From Spodoptera frugiperda (taxonomy: Eukaryota > Arthropoda > Insecta > Lepidoptera > Noctuidae): a DNA stretch of 64,000 nucleotides. The DNA lies in NCBI RefSeq assembly GCF_023101765.2, contig NC_064212.1, positions 12,214,001 through 12,278,000 of the forward strand, given 5' to 3'. The translations under genes were made by a program, and so were the position numbers. Under the pieces are notes generated by a model, which had not been told where the DNA came from, did no database searches, and saw only the letters and a list, made by a program, of their open reading frames with translations. Positions within the stretch are counted from its first letter, which is position 1. Each line of letters opens with the position of its first letter. This document shows positions 43,970 through 57,480 of this stretch, one piece after another.

Positions 43970-46900
43970 ACAATCTTTGGCTTTACCATCACGACATCTC
44001 GCGATTTTATGTACACAAAAGAGAAAAAAAAATTAAAAGTAAACTAAAACATAAATCCTACATACAAACTCAAAACGGAACCAATTGATGTGCTTAAACT
44101 TAAATGCAACTTTGATCCAGCAATAATGCCTCACAGCAAGCAACTAAAGTTATAATTAACAATATTACATTGAAATTTGACTCGAAACTATATCTTATAC
44201 ATCGCTCGCTTGAAGCTGTTGTATGGCGCATTGTTGGATCCAACCTTATTACTGAGCCCGTGAAGATCTCACGGAGTATCAACCGTAATCCTCTCGTACG
44301 CCGTGAGATCCTCACGAAGCACCTTCTCTATACCATTACCTTCTAACCAGAGCTACAGTCACATGTATGAGGGAGATCGGCCAAGTCCAATGAAAAAGGG
44401 ATTGCAATACACCGACTAAATGTGAAATTTCCTATCACATCAAATATAACATTACAACTATTTAGGGACCACTAGTAAATTGTCCACTAATTAGCTTTAA
44501 CAATGCGACAACTTAATTTAGACGTGTTATCCAACATCCCATATGTATACTGAATTTTGTACAATAATCACTTGAAATGAAATTATAATATTCACAAACA
44601 ATATTGCGGAACGACACAAACATGCTGCAGAATCAAAATTGACATATGATGTTAATGTAATCTAAGTTTTGTACCTTATAAATTTAGAAAGAAGCAAATC
44701 CAATTATTGATTTCAAAATAACGAGCCCCTAGTGCCCACCGCTAACATTAGCAACCGTCCATAGACATACTCATAATCCCTCCTTTTACTTAAACGAAAA
44801 AAGCTAAAAAAAACGTGATGCATTAATGCAATTCTCTTTTACGTATCACAAAAAACATTAAATGTCAAAAGAAATCACAACTATGAATTTTGAATTCATA
44901 AGAGAAAAAAAAACGAAAAGACAAAAATAGAACAATATTTTTTCCTCATCAATAATAATAAACATAAATGTTAACAATTTGCAATTGAAGTAGCAAAAAA
45001 AAACATGTTCTTAACAATTAATACACTTAATAAAGAATGCCGATAATGATAATAAATGAAAGATAATAATTTTTACACAATAGTTACAAAGGATTCGGTC
45101 AACGTAAAGTATAAGTATGTGGTTCACTCCAATTCTCCTACAGACCGTTTCCATCTAGATGTTACTGAAGGCACTGCGTTCGTGGATGTTCAACGCAACA
45201 GAGCAAATACATTATAGATCATTGTCTTATAAGATTGCGGCACAGTGTCACATCGTGCAGCGTTGCAAAGCAATGCAACTTAAACTAATCGGTTCAACAC
45301 CACCCTACCAAGTCCAAGAGAGGTCACAGACAAAAAAATAAAATAAAAAAGGAATTTTCTGTGCGATAATTCTCGAAAAATCGACATTTGTTCCCCCGGG
45401 CCCTTCCCTCAAACAGCTATGTGCTATTTTTTCTTTTTTTTTTTGGATTTTAATAAAAATATTTTAATTTTTCAATTCGGAACCACGACAGCTATTCACT
45501 CGCTCATTCACAATGCCCGTCTGAGAAAGTTTAACGTCAATCCGTTTGTCATTAGTCAAATAAAAATAATATTTTTATTGTTTTTCATTTTTCTTAAGAT
45601 AAATTTATTTTTTAAAAATAAGCGAAGCCTGTGAACTCTTGCCACTTCTACTACCTTTCCATGACCCAACTTTGAATGATACAGAAATCAATTCAGATTT
45701 ACTCTTTAATGTATTTGGCGAAATTCATTACTATTTAGAAATAGAGGTTCTCAATATAAATATCATTTAGTATAGTGTACAAATAGATTTAAAAATAGCC
45801 TGTCTATTCGGATATAAAAATATTCTGATATCCACTGTATATTATTATAGCTTCTATTCGGTCTATTGATACTACTAGTAGACTTAATTCTATTCATATA
45901 TCAAACAACAATTACTTGGGAAGTGTAGTACTACGGTAACGGATAAAATTTTCTATTTAAATATTTTGCTAACAGATGCAACTACTAAATCTATGTATTC
46001 CACTTGCACATTTACACTATCTATTTCCAATATAAATATATTCTCATTATTATATGACACACAGATACAATTTGTTAATATATGAATAGAACTTTTTTTG
46101 CATTTCATAACGAAAACGAGGTTACCATTCAAAGAGAACTAAAACGCAGTCTTACAAATGGTACTAAACAACAGAAACTAAATATTTAAAAAAACAAGTC
46201 ACTGAGCCTTTATAAATCATTCTCGTCATAAATATATTCAATAAAACGTGTATCCTAAAATATAAATATAATAATAAATATGAATGCAACTTATTCCTAA
46301 ATATCAGGAATATTACACACAGTCGCTACATTCACACTTAACAAAAAATAAAATAAATAATACGATGTGAACTTAAACTTGAGGATATTTGGCACTGTAC
46401 CATCTGCTTTATGTAACTAAACTATTTATTGCAACTGAATGTAAACATATGAAGTATTACACTCGGGCGCCGCCCGCGTCAACACAACAAAATATAATAC
46501 AAGACGCCGGCAGACGCCCCTACATTTATCATTTAAATAATTATTTTCTTTAAAAAATCTCAACTGGTTGCACTTGAAATGACTAGGAATATAAAAGTAG
46601 TAAGTGGCCTTCATATAAATGCACTAAGACGAAAAAATCTTTATATAACGGAATGTTAAAATCGACACCATCCCATTGAAACATATAATTATTTGGTCTC
46701 AATAGTAACATCCGCCCAGGCGAGCCTGTTACCAACGACAATGATGGATTTGCTTTACACATTCATGCATCGAACCTTACATGCAATTTTTTTAATAACA
46801 CGTTTTTACCTAACTACTTATGTATCTAGGGCAAAATTGTACTTTGTACAAAACTAAAACCGTTCCTCATTCACTGTACAGTAAAAAACTGCTGAAACTC

Positions 46901-47092
46901 TACTTTCCGTATATTTTCGCACTTTTTCCCGTTATATTTCCTTATCGACAGTGTGGCAAATGTGAAAAAATAAACTATACAGCCTGCTTCCTATTGTATC
47001 ACAGATATGTTGATTGCGTAACTAAAATCATATTTATCTAGTCTATTGTCATTATGTAAGTGTAATTAATAAAATAAAATAAATGTAAAACA

Positions 47093-47099
47093 GAGGTAG
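47093..47099 (-). promoter_or_regulatory. let-7 seed match (7-mer)
   Basis: Plus strand GAGGTAG, followed by t, so pairing extends to let-7 position 9. Confidence 0.5.
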
Positions 47100-47515
47100 T
47101 TTTGCCACAGAGTGTCGGTATACGCGTGTTTCAACCTAGGCCAAGGCGGTTTACAACATTCTCCTATTATTTACATACACTTAGCCTATGACCATCAGTC
47201 TCAACAACATTTCTAAGATTCCCTAGCTCAGGTATTTCATATAAGCTATGTCATAACTCGACCGAGAGCACAAAATAAATCGTCTATAAAAGGTAACTTC
47301 TTCTCACAGTCAACTGGACATATTACTAAAGTTTGCAAAACAATATTAAAGGTACTTAAACGAAATGAGGGTGCAATAAAAGGTACGACATTTTTCAAAC
47401 ATGGTACCAGACAGAGACGAGTACTGAGCAACCATTCAAAGTCACACATGAATATTAAATTAAGTAACAATTATCGCACAATTTCAAAACCTTAAAAAAT
47501 CTTAAGATCAAATTC

Positions 47516-47523
47516 TGAGGTAG
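47516..47523 (-). promoter_or_regulatory. let-7 target site (8-mer)
   Basis: Plus strand TGAGGTAG, giving the 8-mer CTACCTCA in the chinmo sense strand, 239 nt after the stop codon. Confidence 0.6.
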
Positions 47524-47673
47524 ATACTGATTACATAATATGCATCAACGAGGTATATTATTGTACGCGTGTTATACACAGTTTGAGACACGGCTCGGCC
47601 GACCATGAGTTGATAACATAGATACCGTCTTCGTAATCCAATCGTTAGCCGTCAGTTTATGGTAACGCGTTCA

Positions 47674-47680
47674 GAGGTAG
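47674..47680 (-). promoter_or_regulatory. let-7 seed match (7-mer)
   Basis: Plus strand GAGGTAG, 82 nt after the stop codon. With the next site, the spacing of 41 nt suits cooperative binding of two Argonaute complexes only loosely. Confidence 0.5.
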
Positions 47681-47714
47681 ATAAAACAGTCGTCCGGGCC
47701 GGTCCTAAATAGCA

Positions 47715-47721
47715 GAGGTAG
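47715..47721 (-). promoter_or_regulatory. let-7 seed match (7-mer)
   Basis: Plus strand GAGGTAG followed by t, 41 nt after the chinmo stop codon. Confidence 0.5.
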
Positions 47722-47761
47722 TTCGGTTGAAATAAGATTGAGAACAAAACTTCGTGGGTTC

Positions 47762-50540
47762 TTACTGCGTATGGTTATGGAGGGGGCCTTGGTTGGGGAG
47801 GTGAGGGGTGACCTGATGGCGATGCTCGCGTGCAATGTGGCGCCGCACGGTGTTGTTGCGTGTGAAGGTACGCGAGCAGTGGGGGCAAGGCACTCGGATG
47901 CCCTGGTGCCGTTGCCTGATGTGGGCGCGCAGATTCGTCTCGTATCCGTAAAGTCTCTCGCAATATGGGCATTTCAGCTTTTTACCTGGAATTGTTATTT
48001 GCGTATTATAAAACCATGCAAACACAATTGAATTTCCATTCATCTATATTTACAGTTAGACTACTGTATCTAATCGAATATTTCTCTCACCGTCAGCAGT
48101 AGCGATTCCTCCAGACTTGCTTGTGAGCAGTTTCGTAGGCCAGATATCGGGGCTCGGTTTAGGCGGCACTGGCGACGTCTCCATTGGCTTGTCGTGGTAG
48201 TTAGCGTTCGGTAGCGACGTCGCCGGTGGCGGAGAGTTGTTATATCCTTGCGGCTGGTAGTCATTCTCACTCTTTATCCGTAAATCTATAAAAAGGACAG
48301 AAATTTTTCGTTAATTCTATGCTCAACTCTACTGGTTTCGATAAGAATCAGAACTCACAACTACACTACCTCACTACAAAAACATTCTACCTACTGCTGC
48401 TAAGCATGCATCCTGAAAAGCAGTGTATTGTTGGCGAAGAATTTGACTCACCCGCTGTAGGATACCAGGGATTCCCTAAGGTTCCAAAAAGGTGATTAAG
48501 ACGATATTCGTCGGGTGTATGATTAATATCATACCACCATCACCAACCATTCTTTCGCCATGCGTGGTGATTATGGAAGAATATGAGGATGAATGATAAT
48601 GAAATTTATGAGATGACAATTCGCTGACGACCATTCTTTGCAGCAGTCACAGATTGTATTATCTTCAGCAAAGGATGTTAGAGAGCTGACATGATAGCAC
48701 GAGGTCTGTCGAAAGCTGTAAAGAATAGCAGCCGACGTAATTTTGACTGAACCTCTTCAAGAGGTTGTTTTGGCCAATAAGCTCTGTTAGTACAATTATT
48801 GATATCCAATTAGTTCCCCTCTTCCAAATCATCACGCCAATACATAAGTTTCTAAAACCTACCTTCAGCACCTTGGTCATTGTTTAAGCGTTCAGGCATG
48901 TCGTCGTTGGCCGAAGCGCTGCGTTCGTATCCGTTGTTCTTGATGGGGTTGCCGTGGGTCGATGTGCAGTCAGGGGGGTTCTCTTCGTAGCGGGCTCCAG
49001 CTCCGGGCGACGAACGAGTGTCGGGCTCGTCAGCAACGCTGCCGCAGTGCGAAGAAGATGAACTTTGCCTGGAATCACAAGCAACTTTTGTTAAGAATCT
49101 GAGCATTCAACACAATTAATTTAATTACCTTGATCCAAAAAGTTTGTAGAAGTTGACGTCCACCCAATACCGGAGGTTGCAAAAGTTATTACAGTTATCA
49201 AAATAATATAAAAAAAAAACGAAACTTTACCCAAAAATTGTATCCTTTAACTACCGAAAAAAAGTAGTTCAATCAATTTGAGATTTATTTGATCAGGTGT
49301 GACCTCGAAAACGATATCTTCCAGATATGCACATAATGCGTTATTACACTGAACTAAAAATGTTTTTTTTGTGACCAAGGCTAAAACAATATTTGCATCA
49401 TATTTGTATTCTTTAACGAAGACAATGGATTCGATAAAATATTCGGTTTCTATTCCGCGCCAGTTGTATAAGTGAATATTGATTGAAAAGATATTGGATT
49501 TCATTTTATGAAAAACTATGGAATATTTTTGTGTCAAGTCTTAAACGGCTATGAATATTTAAAGGTTCATTTAATTTTTCTCTCTGCACGTTTTGGGCTA
49601 CACGAGGAGAAATGTAAGACGTATTAGTAATACGTATACTTCCATTTAGCATTTTTTTTTAAAGATTTGGAATTTAACTACCCTCTTCTCCTTTCCTAGT
49701 AAGACTAAGATTTAGTGCCCACCTGTAATTCCTTGCGTGTGGGCTTTGAGACGGAGACGGCTTCGGTGGCGCTGGTCTGCGGTGTCCACCAGCGTGGATA
49801 GGCAAGTGCGCCGGCGGGGCATACCGCCCCATGCTGCCGCTGCCATGAATCGGCATACCATACTGCGGCATGATCGGAGCAAACGTGGCTGTGTGTGAGG
49901 AGGGAGCAGCTGACTCCTGCACCTCACAATTGCCTGACCCTGACACCGGACTGGTCTTTATGCGAGTCTGATGGCGGTCTCCAGAGTTCTGCTGGGTCTG
50001 TTGCTTGACCCAAGCATCCTGAGACATCTCCATCGACAGGCCTTTGACCTGAAATTGTAAAATTCGAAATTAGGACAGTTTTGCTTTTGTAGCACCTGAA
50101 TAAATTATCATGTATTCATATGGTAATACAATTGACGTATAGAGTAAATAGTATGCGTGTGTACACTTTATAACTTTGGCCTTTACGCATGGATTCCTTT
50201 TGATAAATCTGATTCTGAAGACAATAACAATATTAAGATTTAGTTATCAATATGTAGCAAATAAAACTTTAGATGAATTATGCATCACTGTGCAATCCGA
50301 AAAGTAATTAACCCACCTGCAAATTCTCCCCACTCTTGAGGAAGCTGGAAAGCGCATCCTGGCTGACATGCACCTCTCCCTTATACATGAACTCGAGGAG
50401 AGCTTGCATGTTCTCAGCCGTAGTGGCTTCCAGGATGACGTAGCACGCGCCCACATGGCTTGGGGGTGCTGAGTCAAATAACTCTTGGAAATGCTTACTG
50501 CATGCTGCAAGGATCACCTTATGAGCTTTGAATTGGCGTC
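47762..50540 (-). CDS. chinmo: chinmo, BTB/C2H2 zinc-finger regulator, 3' five exons
   Basis: Nuclear BTB-zinc-finger transcription regulator that sets temporal identity and maintains larval or progenitor state in insects. Five exons on the minus strand: 50317-50540, 49723-50048, 48863-49068, 48091-48285 and 47762-47985. All have GT-AG borders and matching phases, and together they code for the last 390 residues. Exon 1 here gives the second half of the BTB domain (RQFKAHKVILAACSKHF, ILEATTAENMQALLEFMYKG, EVHVSQDALSSFLKSGENLQ), very close to Drosophila Chinmo. Next come VKGLSMEMSQ and a Pro/Ser/His-rich linker, an acidic/Asn stretch, LRIKSEND (IKSE is a SUMO-type motif), and two C2H2 fingers: CPYC...HIRQRH and CPHC...HIAREH, each with C-x2-C-x12-H-x4-H. 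The protein ends PLHNHTQ. The exon with the start codon and the first BTB half (ending in phase 1, probably a G of GGA) is not seen and lies at least beyond 50.54 kb. Introns are 268, 654, 577 and 105 bp. Confidence 0.92.
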
Positions 50541-52404
50541 CTGAAACAAGAAATACATAGCTTTAATATAAACACATGTAATAATAGCCCACATTGTATA
50601 ACAATTTGTTGTCTTTTAAGATTTTGAACTAAGCCTGTTGACCCTTTTATCTATTTTTACATTTAAATATATTAAAGATCGTAAGTCCCAGCCCACGCGA
50701 TGCAATAAACAATAAACAAAAGTCAAGGTAAATGGTCCCTGAGCAATTCTGAGAAGCGTACGAGGGGAACGTCTTAACTACGTGTGTTATGGAACGGGTG
50801 TAGAATTTATTTTTGTTTTTATATTGAGCTGAACAATAATTTACACATTCTACAAATACACACTTCAATCCTAATCTAGTGATGATGCTGATACAATAAA
50901 TTTGAAAACAAGAGAATGCTTAGATAACTGCCTTTTCTAATTCAAATATTTAATTTAATGCATTAAAAGTCAAAAATTTAATCATTTATTCCGATTAAAC
51001 CATATACTTAGGTACTTTTGAAACGTCAACAAATAAAGAAATATATAATAACAGTCTGTCAGTATGTCCGTCAGTAAAGCTACGTTGTAGCTTGTTCCAA
51101 AGTGTAACTTTGCTAGCTCATTATTGTCACAATACTTTTCTGTACAAAGAAGAAATCCCGCAGTAACAACTTCAGTTAACCTTGTCCTACTAGAAATAAA
51201 TAGGTCAAATACGATAGCAACACTCATAACCTGAACTTAACTAAACTGTTTCACTAATTCATTTACAAAAGTCCTTTAAAACGTGTTCGTCTAAGTACAT
51301 GTATAAATATTTCAGTAGGTTTAAAGTTTATAATTAATATTTAAAAATATAAAACTCGGGCGCAGTTATCAAACAATTCATAATGATTCATTTTGTTAGC
51401 GTGGTTACGTTCGTACGTGGTTTAGTTCACTTTAGCAATCATAGATGGCGTTACAATAACCATAGTTGCAATAAACCTAATACTTTATTGCATACACGTT
51501 TATCTTACATTTTTCTTATTATACTTTATATTTTAAGGTTTATTAGAGTGTTATAATTAGGTATTTGAAATTAAAGATTGCTAAACAAAACGTTACATTG
51601 AAAAATAATAGTATTTTGTTAATTCCCTTGGAATGCCACAGGGTTCGCAACTAGGCCCTTGCACGGTTATAAAATAGTACAGGTATATTATTATCTATAG
51701 TTCCTATTGTATCGATATAGGCCACACGTATCTGCCGGTCGCACTATAGATAGCCGGAGTACTTATACTATTACGTCACTACTCGCGGAGCGCGGAACAA
51801 AATACGGTTAGCCTTGGACCCGCGGTCGTATGCGCAGCGGAAGGCCGGCCGCACGCACTACGATTATACGATCGATAGCAGTTTGTGGTCAAACCCCAGA
51901 CTACATTTATTTCATTGTTTTACCGTATTTCATCAAATAAAACTGGCAATGACACAGTAATGGCGATATTCCTATCGATTAAAGTATTTGAATAAAATAT
52001 TTATTTTTTATTTCGCGCTTCTCATTAATTTTAATTATCTTTTATAAATGGTCACTTTTATTTTGTATTTATTTTTTAAAACTGGACTAGACTAGAAAAC
52101 ATTTATTATATGAATTGCATTAATTTTACAAAAGCATTACATGATATTATTTACAATGTACATTTTTAAATAACTAGTAAGTAGTGTAGTTGAACTTATC
52201 AAACTACGATTACTATAGAACGCATAATATGATGCTACAAATGTCCGTTTTCCCTAAAATATAATAATTTAGTAGGCGTTAATTATATTAATTTACCTTA
52301 TAAGCCTTCCCTGATAAAGTCTAACGCACGAAACACTTTAATTAACGCATTAATTGGTCAACTGTATCTCCAAGCAAAGCCATATAAAGGCATTAGTTAT
52401 ATAA
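50541..52404. other. Probable chinmo intron, no coding exon found
   Basis: AT-rich. No minus-strand reading resembling the start of a BTB domain (an FCLKWN-type motif) was seen. A GC-richer patch lies at about 51730-51870. Confidence 0.4.
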
Positions 52405-52565
52405 TTTTGTTATTGCTCTAGGTTTCACCCTCTCTACTCGGCTCCTATTGATCCTAGCGTGACGTTTTATAGCCTATATCCTTCCTCGATAAATGGACTA
52501 TCCAAGGAAAAAAGAATTATTAAATTCGGATCAGTAGTTTCGGAGATTAATGCGTTCAAATATTA
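52405..52565. repeat. LINE-like 3' remnant
   Basis: Text such as ttatagcctatatccttcct, gataaatggactatccaagg and cggatcagtagtttcggaga follows the common layout of RTE-type 3' regions in moths. Assigned from memory of such elements. Confidence 0.4.
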
Positions 52566-55225
52566 ATATTATAAAATATATAGTATAGATAAGCTAGAGC
52601 TAGAGCATAGTTATATATAACTATTAAGAGGAAAAGTTATTTTACACAAATAATGAAGGTTTTTCTAGTTATTATTACATATTAAATTTAATTATCTCGA
52701 TCTATGATGATTTCATTATTTAAAATAACAACATAACTATACTATACCAATTCTACTAATGTTGTAACGTTCCAAATATTATTTTAAACGCAAGTATGCA
52801 ACCAGCCTATCGATGAGGCACAGCGTTGCACGGCCGCTTCGCTTCTACAAGCCCCGCCCACAGATTTATTTCAAATACTTCCTCGTTCTTCGATCGTTTT
52901 TGTTGGGTGTTATATTATTATTAATCTCTTATATTATTGACAAAAATAACTGCAGAATGTGAAAAATTTATATAAACTATAGTTTTAATATTCAATACCA
53001 TCACTAATAATGTGTTTTGAATTAATTTCGACGCTGCTACGCCACTTATTCGTTCATGCAAAATCTAGAATACCTAGGTACTACGAGTGCTACGAGATTG
53101 ATTTTCGCTACGAAACTTCGTAGCACTTTGCTACGGTTTTAGCATTCGAGCCGAATGAAGTAAAAAGTAGATTCAATACATTTTATTATCTTTTACATAG
53201 AAACGTAACGTGTTTTTTTTTTAATTCGGGTTTTTATCGCGTCGGTTTTGTGTGCAGGCGGCGACGGAACACGTACTCATGACAATCTATTTATATTCTA
53301 TTTAACTCAGTTGTAGAATATTAATAGGTCGTGGCAAATCAAGACAATTTTTCGTATAGGCTCAAACTCACCCAGCCTGTTAAGTACAAGAATAAATATA
53401 CATTAAATAAATATTAATTATTGCACAACACCTCATTTTGAGTAGTTTTTTGTGGTAATAAAATTATAATGAGTAGGATATTTTTTTTGTGTGTGCCTAC
53501 TCATTAAAATAATGTAAAGGATTATGATTTAAAACATAAAATGATTGTAGAATTATACATAATACAACCATCTAATGGCTTTGAACAGCTAAATCATATA
53601 GGTAATAATACTAAATCTAGTAGCTGAAACATATGATTAAATCTATGTACTAGTACATAGTAATATTAGCTATCGAATTATATCACGAAGTAAGCTCTAA
53701 ATAATAGATAAGTACGGCAGCACGACGGATAGTACGATCCATCTATTATTAATCCGATTTATCTACTTTAATCTAGTATCAGACAGGGCCTCAAGCCCTT
53801 CGTGATACAAAACCAGGTTATATAATATCACGTTAAACCTAGCACAAAAAATAATAGTACACACTACAAATTGAGCTAGAAAACCAGTATATCATGGTCT
53901 CGCTTTGTTTCACCTTTCCGCACATTCGAACGGTCAGTTTATACTGGTATTGTGTAGCTTGATATGCAGCCGTGTGTACAACTAAAAATACTTTAAACAG
54001 CAACCTTATCACACAGTAATAAGAGCTGTTTTTAAATAACAAACATTATTAGAAGTGAACTTCTAAAGGCATAATGGTTGCTAGCTTAAAAATATTTGTC
54101 CAATTTTGCGCGACCGCAAATAGAATGTGTCACGATACTTTTGGCGCCAAATTAACGCTACGTAGTCCATAATCAGCATTTAATTACTTGATAATGTGCA
54201 AATAGATTAAAAATGGCTATTGCTGTATTGTTTTAATCGATGTTTTTAATCTATGATTCAGGTGTTTATTATGAAATCAGTTTGCATTTTTGAGGAAAAC
54301 ATTTAATATTATATTATTTTTGTCACATCAAAAAGGACAATGGATTACAATCTATAAGCTTCTTCACTAATATATTCCAAAATAAAACAAATGTGACGTA
54401 ATATTAGACAAATGTAAAACTGTAAACCTTTATGTATACTTAAAAATATCTATTTGTATGTATATCTGTCTAATATATGTAAATTGACGGATCATATCTT
54501 AAACGCATTACAAGCCATTCAGCCTTGAAGAGGCTTGTATGGATCGTGTACGAAAAAATACGTAAAATTTAAATACCTAATGTTAGAATAGTGAATGAGT
54601 ATGGATAATGAATGAAATGAGACACTGAATAACATAACATTACGCTTATTTTTCTCTGAAATGGTAGGTAGAGTTATTGATACAATGTAACAATGTTTAA
54701 GTTTTCCTTCGCCTGTTATGTAATAAGAGCCTATCGTCAAATACAGCATTAGATTCTAGACTACTCAAACAGTTCTGTAAGTACCAGAATCAAACCGTAC
54801 CTTAAACGTCCTTGAAAATCATTAAAACAATATAAATTAACTGTTAAAAAACACACTTCTGTACCAATAAATCCGTGGGAAACGGTTAACCTTGAAAATT
54901 AAGATAATTTGAAGAAAAAACCGTAATTGATAGAGGTCCGCGTGAACTCGATTATCTGATTGAATAATTATTGATTTGGTACTTGCTACGAACCAATTTT
55001 TTTCGATACTCACGCATAAATATAGTTCTATGCTTAAACATTTCACTAGAAATTAAAAGGACTTTGGTTTTGATCGTATATCGACAAGCCCAAAAACAAA
55101 TATTTACGTTAACCTATTTCTAATAACCATTTATCTATTTCGTTACATGTAAAAGTAGGTCCGAACTACAATTTCATGAATGCCTCTTATCAAAACATTC
55201 CATTCTATTTTCTGAGCCATCGGTG
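52566..55225. other. Gene-free AT-rich DNA
   Basis: No exon recognised. Includes an 18-bp perfect palindrome, ctatgtactagtacatag, at 53643-53660, and a ctacgagtgctacgaga / cgctacgaaacttcgtagca stretch at 53080-53140 that may be a small repeat. Confidence 0.4.
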
Positions 55226-55395
55226 AGCACTACGATAGTGCCATAAGTCACTGCAGTTTCACAACGCGCATGCGCCCACTGCTGCGTCTGCGCACACCGC
55301 CGCGGTTTAACGAGGAAATGAGCGAACGACATTGGTCGCTCGCTCAGCTTGCAACACCACTGACATTGGCCCCATTTCGGGACCTACAAACGCTT
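55226..55395. promoter_or_regulatory. GC-rich island, possible promoter
   Basis: GC-rich stretch in AT-rich DNA. It contains cgcgcatgcgcc (55265-55276), which fits the NRF-1/Ewg consensus, tgcgtctgcgcac, and a near-perfect inverted repeat gagcgaacgac / gtcgctcgctc. It could be a chinmo promoter on the minus strand. No transcript evidence is available. Confidence 0.3.
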
Positions 55396-57090
55396 ATCAA
55401 GCATGTGTGCACCACGAACGCTATATAATACGTTATGATAATTCTGATTTAGATTTCTGTGTCAAATAAGTCCATTTAATAATAATTAAAGGTTAAAAAA
55501 AGCTGAACAAATATTCCATTGAAAATATTTTTCAGATATTCGTAGCGAGGCTGTGAATGAAACAATTTTAAATTCTCAAAATATGTTTTAAAAAGGTCAC
55601 ATTGCGTAAAATTCTAGGTCGCGAGCGCAAACTTGCATTGACCTTTAATATTCCTGCGGTTTACGATTCAGTAAATAATATCAAACATCTCTTTTATACA
55701 GAAATACGTTTTATTTTTTGTTTTTCACTTCATCTATTACATTACTGGAACCCAAACGCGTTAGTACAATTTTATCATTATTTAATTCAGCTTTATCGTC
55801 ACGGTGCGTCCCAATTCAACTGAGAGTTAACCCAAACATGCTGTTCTCATGACTGGAGGGCCCCTGCGACCATACGACATTGCAGCGCAGAGCGGCGTGT
55901 AAATAGGTCAACACCAACTGAATAGATTAAAAGGATGACTACGAGCCGTTCTTTTATGTAGAGCACCTTTAAAAATTCAATGATATCATACCATTTTCAA
56001 TGACAAGACTATTGATTGAATCGTAACGTTTCGTGTTAACAATGAGATAGTTACAATGTCTTATTTGTCATTCTGTATTTGACGTTTGTGAATGAGCACA
56101 GTGAGTTACTTGTTCTTTTTAATGTAGCCAGTTTGGCGAAAACGAGATTACATTTTATTTTAGTTCTAACAATGACTTTATACAAGCTATAAATTGAAAT
56201 CAGGACATTTACGAAACAATAAACTTCTATCCTTTTATAGGCCGTAAATGTCGTCTGCGGAACATAGAAATAGACAGCTCCCATAGAAATGTCCCTGTAG
56301 AATCAAAAACATTGTGTCCAGTAGTTCAGTATTGGCAACTTGTTTAGTAAAACGTGGCTTTTTATTAACCACTTTCGCACAATAATAGGGAAGAATGTGA
56401 CAATTAGTTATTCATAAAATTTTATTATTCATGTGTAATGTAGATTGTAGGTACATGAATAATCATACTTGTTTGTCAAGTAAACAATGTGTGTATTATG
56501 TTATTGCAACGCGTAACACTTCGAAGAATCGATGTTGAAACTTCATAAGAATATGTTATATAAACTTTCTGTTCATTTTTCCTAAGTATAATATTTTCGT
56601 TATAAAACTAAATCGAATAACTATGCTATTATTATTGACGGAAGTTGACAGATATTTCAATAGAACTAGTCGTAGGTACCTAATAATATACTATTTTGTC
56701 GTGATGGGATGACGTGATGTCGTGCACGTACTTTTGACTCATCCCTCGGTATGAGGTACCTAAAGACACAGATAAAACTCATACCTTTTATTTAAATATT
56801 ATTTATACACATGAACTATATCGAATTGTTCTGTTAAATCAAAATAAATGATACGCCAGATGAATTTCTTGAAAACTTAAAAAATATTGTAGAACATAAA
56901 AATATAATCCCTCGAGACACAAGTCTCGTCCATTAAAAGCTTATATCAACTTTAAAAATTCAATCACTGACAAAATTGAGAAGTCAATGAAAATTGAGTA
57001 AAGCGTAATAAAATTAATAAACGGACCGATATTAAAAAACACGACGAAAAAAAGAAAAAAAAAACCACGAAAATAGCACAAACATCTGCG
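55396..57090. other. Gene-free AT-rich DNA
   Basis: Nothing recognised on either strand. Confidence 0.4.
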
Positions 57091-57480
57091 ATTTCCCCAA
57101 CATCCGGGAGCGAAAGCCGAAAATTCGGAGCGAATGCGAAATCAAATTGAAAATTGAGTTCCCCACCCGTAGATATAAGCTTCAAAGCCCGGATGCAAGT
57201 AAAGACGACATCACGGGGGGAGGCCGGCTACCCCCATCCCACTGCCGCCGCACACACGCACGCACGCAGTGTATGACAACGCATCCACCCGCTGGGTGTG
57301 CCTCCCGAATTCAAGGTCGGCGCGGGAGGCACAGGCTCGCGGGAGCGAGACAGAAACACGCACCCCTACTGAAAGTGCAAGCGAAATGCGTGAGAGAAAA
57401 TCAATCTTGCACGGAGTGGGGGCGGCTGGAAAACTAGGTGAACCGTTTCGGACGTTCGGTTTCTGTACGTGTGGCGATTG
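57091..57480. promoter_or_regulatory. GC-rich island, possible promoter or 5' UTR exon
   Basis: CpG-containing, GC-rich block (for example ctcccgaattcaaggtcggc) with short open frames on the plus strand that have no recognisable protein features. Non-coding regulatory or 5' UTR sequence is more likely than a gene. Confidence 0.3.

Larger units (their letters stand above)
40001..47761 (-). other. Putative long 3' UTR of chinmo and downstream DNA
   Basis: About 7.7 kb directly after the chinmo stop codon, with no SINE copies although they are frequent on the left, and no plausible coding exon on either strand. Six let-7 seed matches in the chinmo sense orientation lie between 43653 and 47721, which argues that transcription continues at least to about 43.6 kb. 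Pumilio-type TGTAAATA elements occur in sense at 47168-47175 and 43491-43498. The polyadenylation site cannot be fixed, as AATAAA-like hexamers are too common in this AT-rich DNA. Confidence 0.5.

Noticed and set aside
47738..48031. Plus-strand open frame of 97 codons
   Set aside because: It is antisense to the chinmo zinc-finger exon, which has clear C2H2 motifs.
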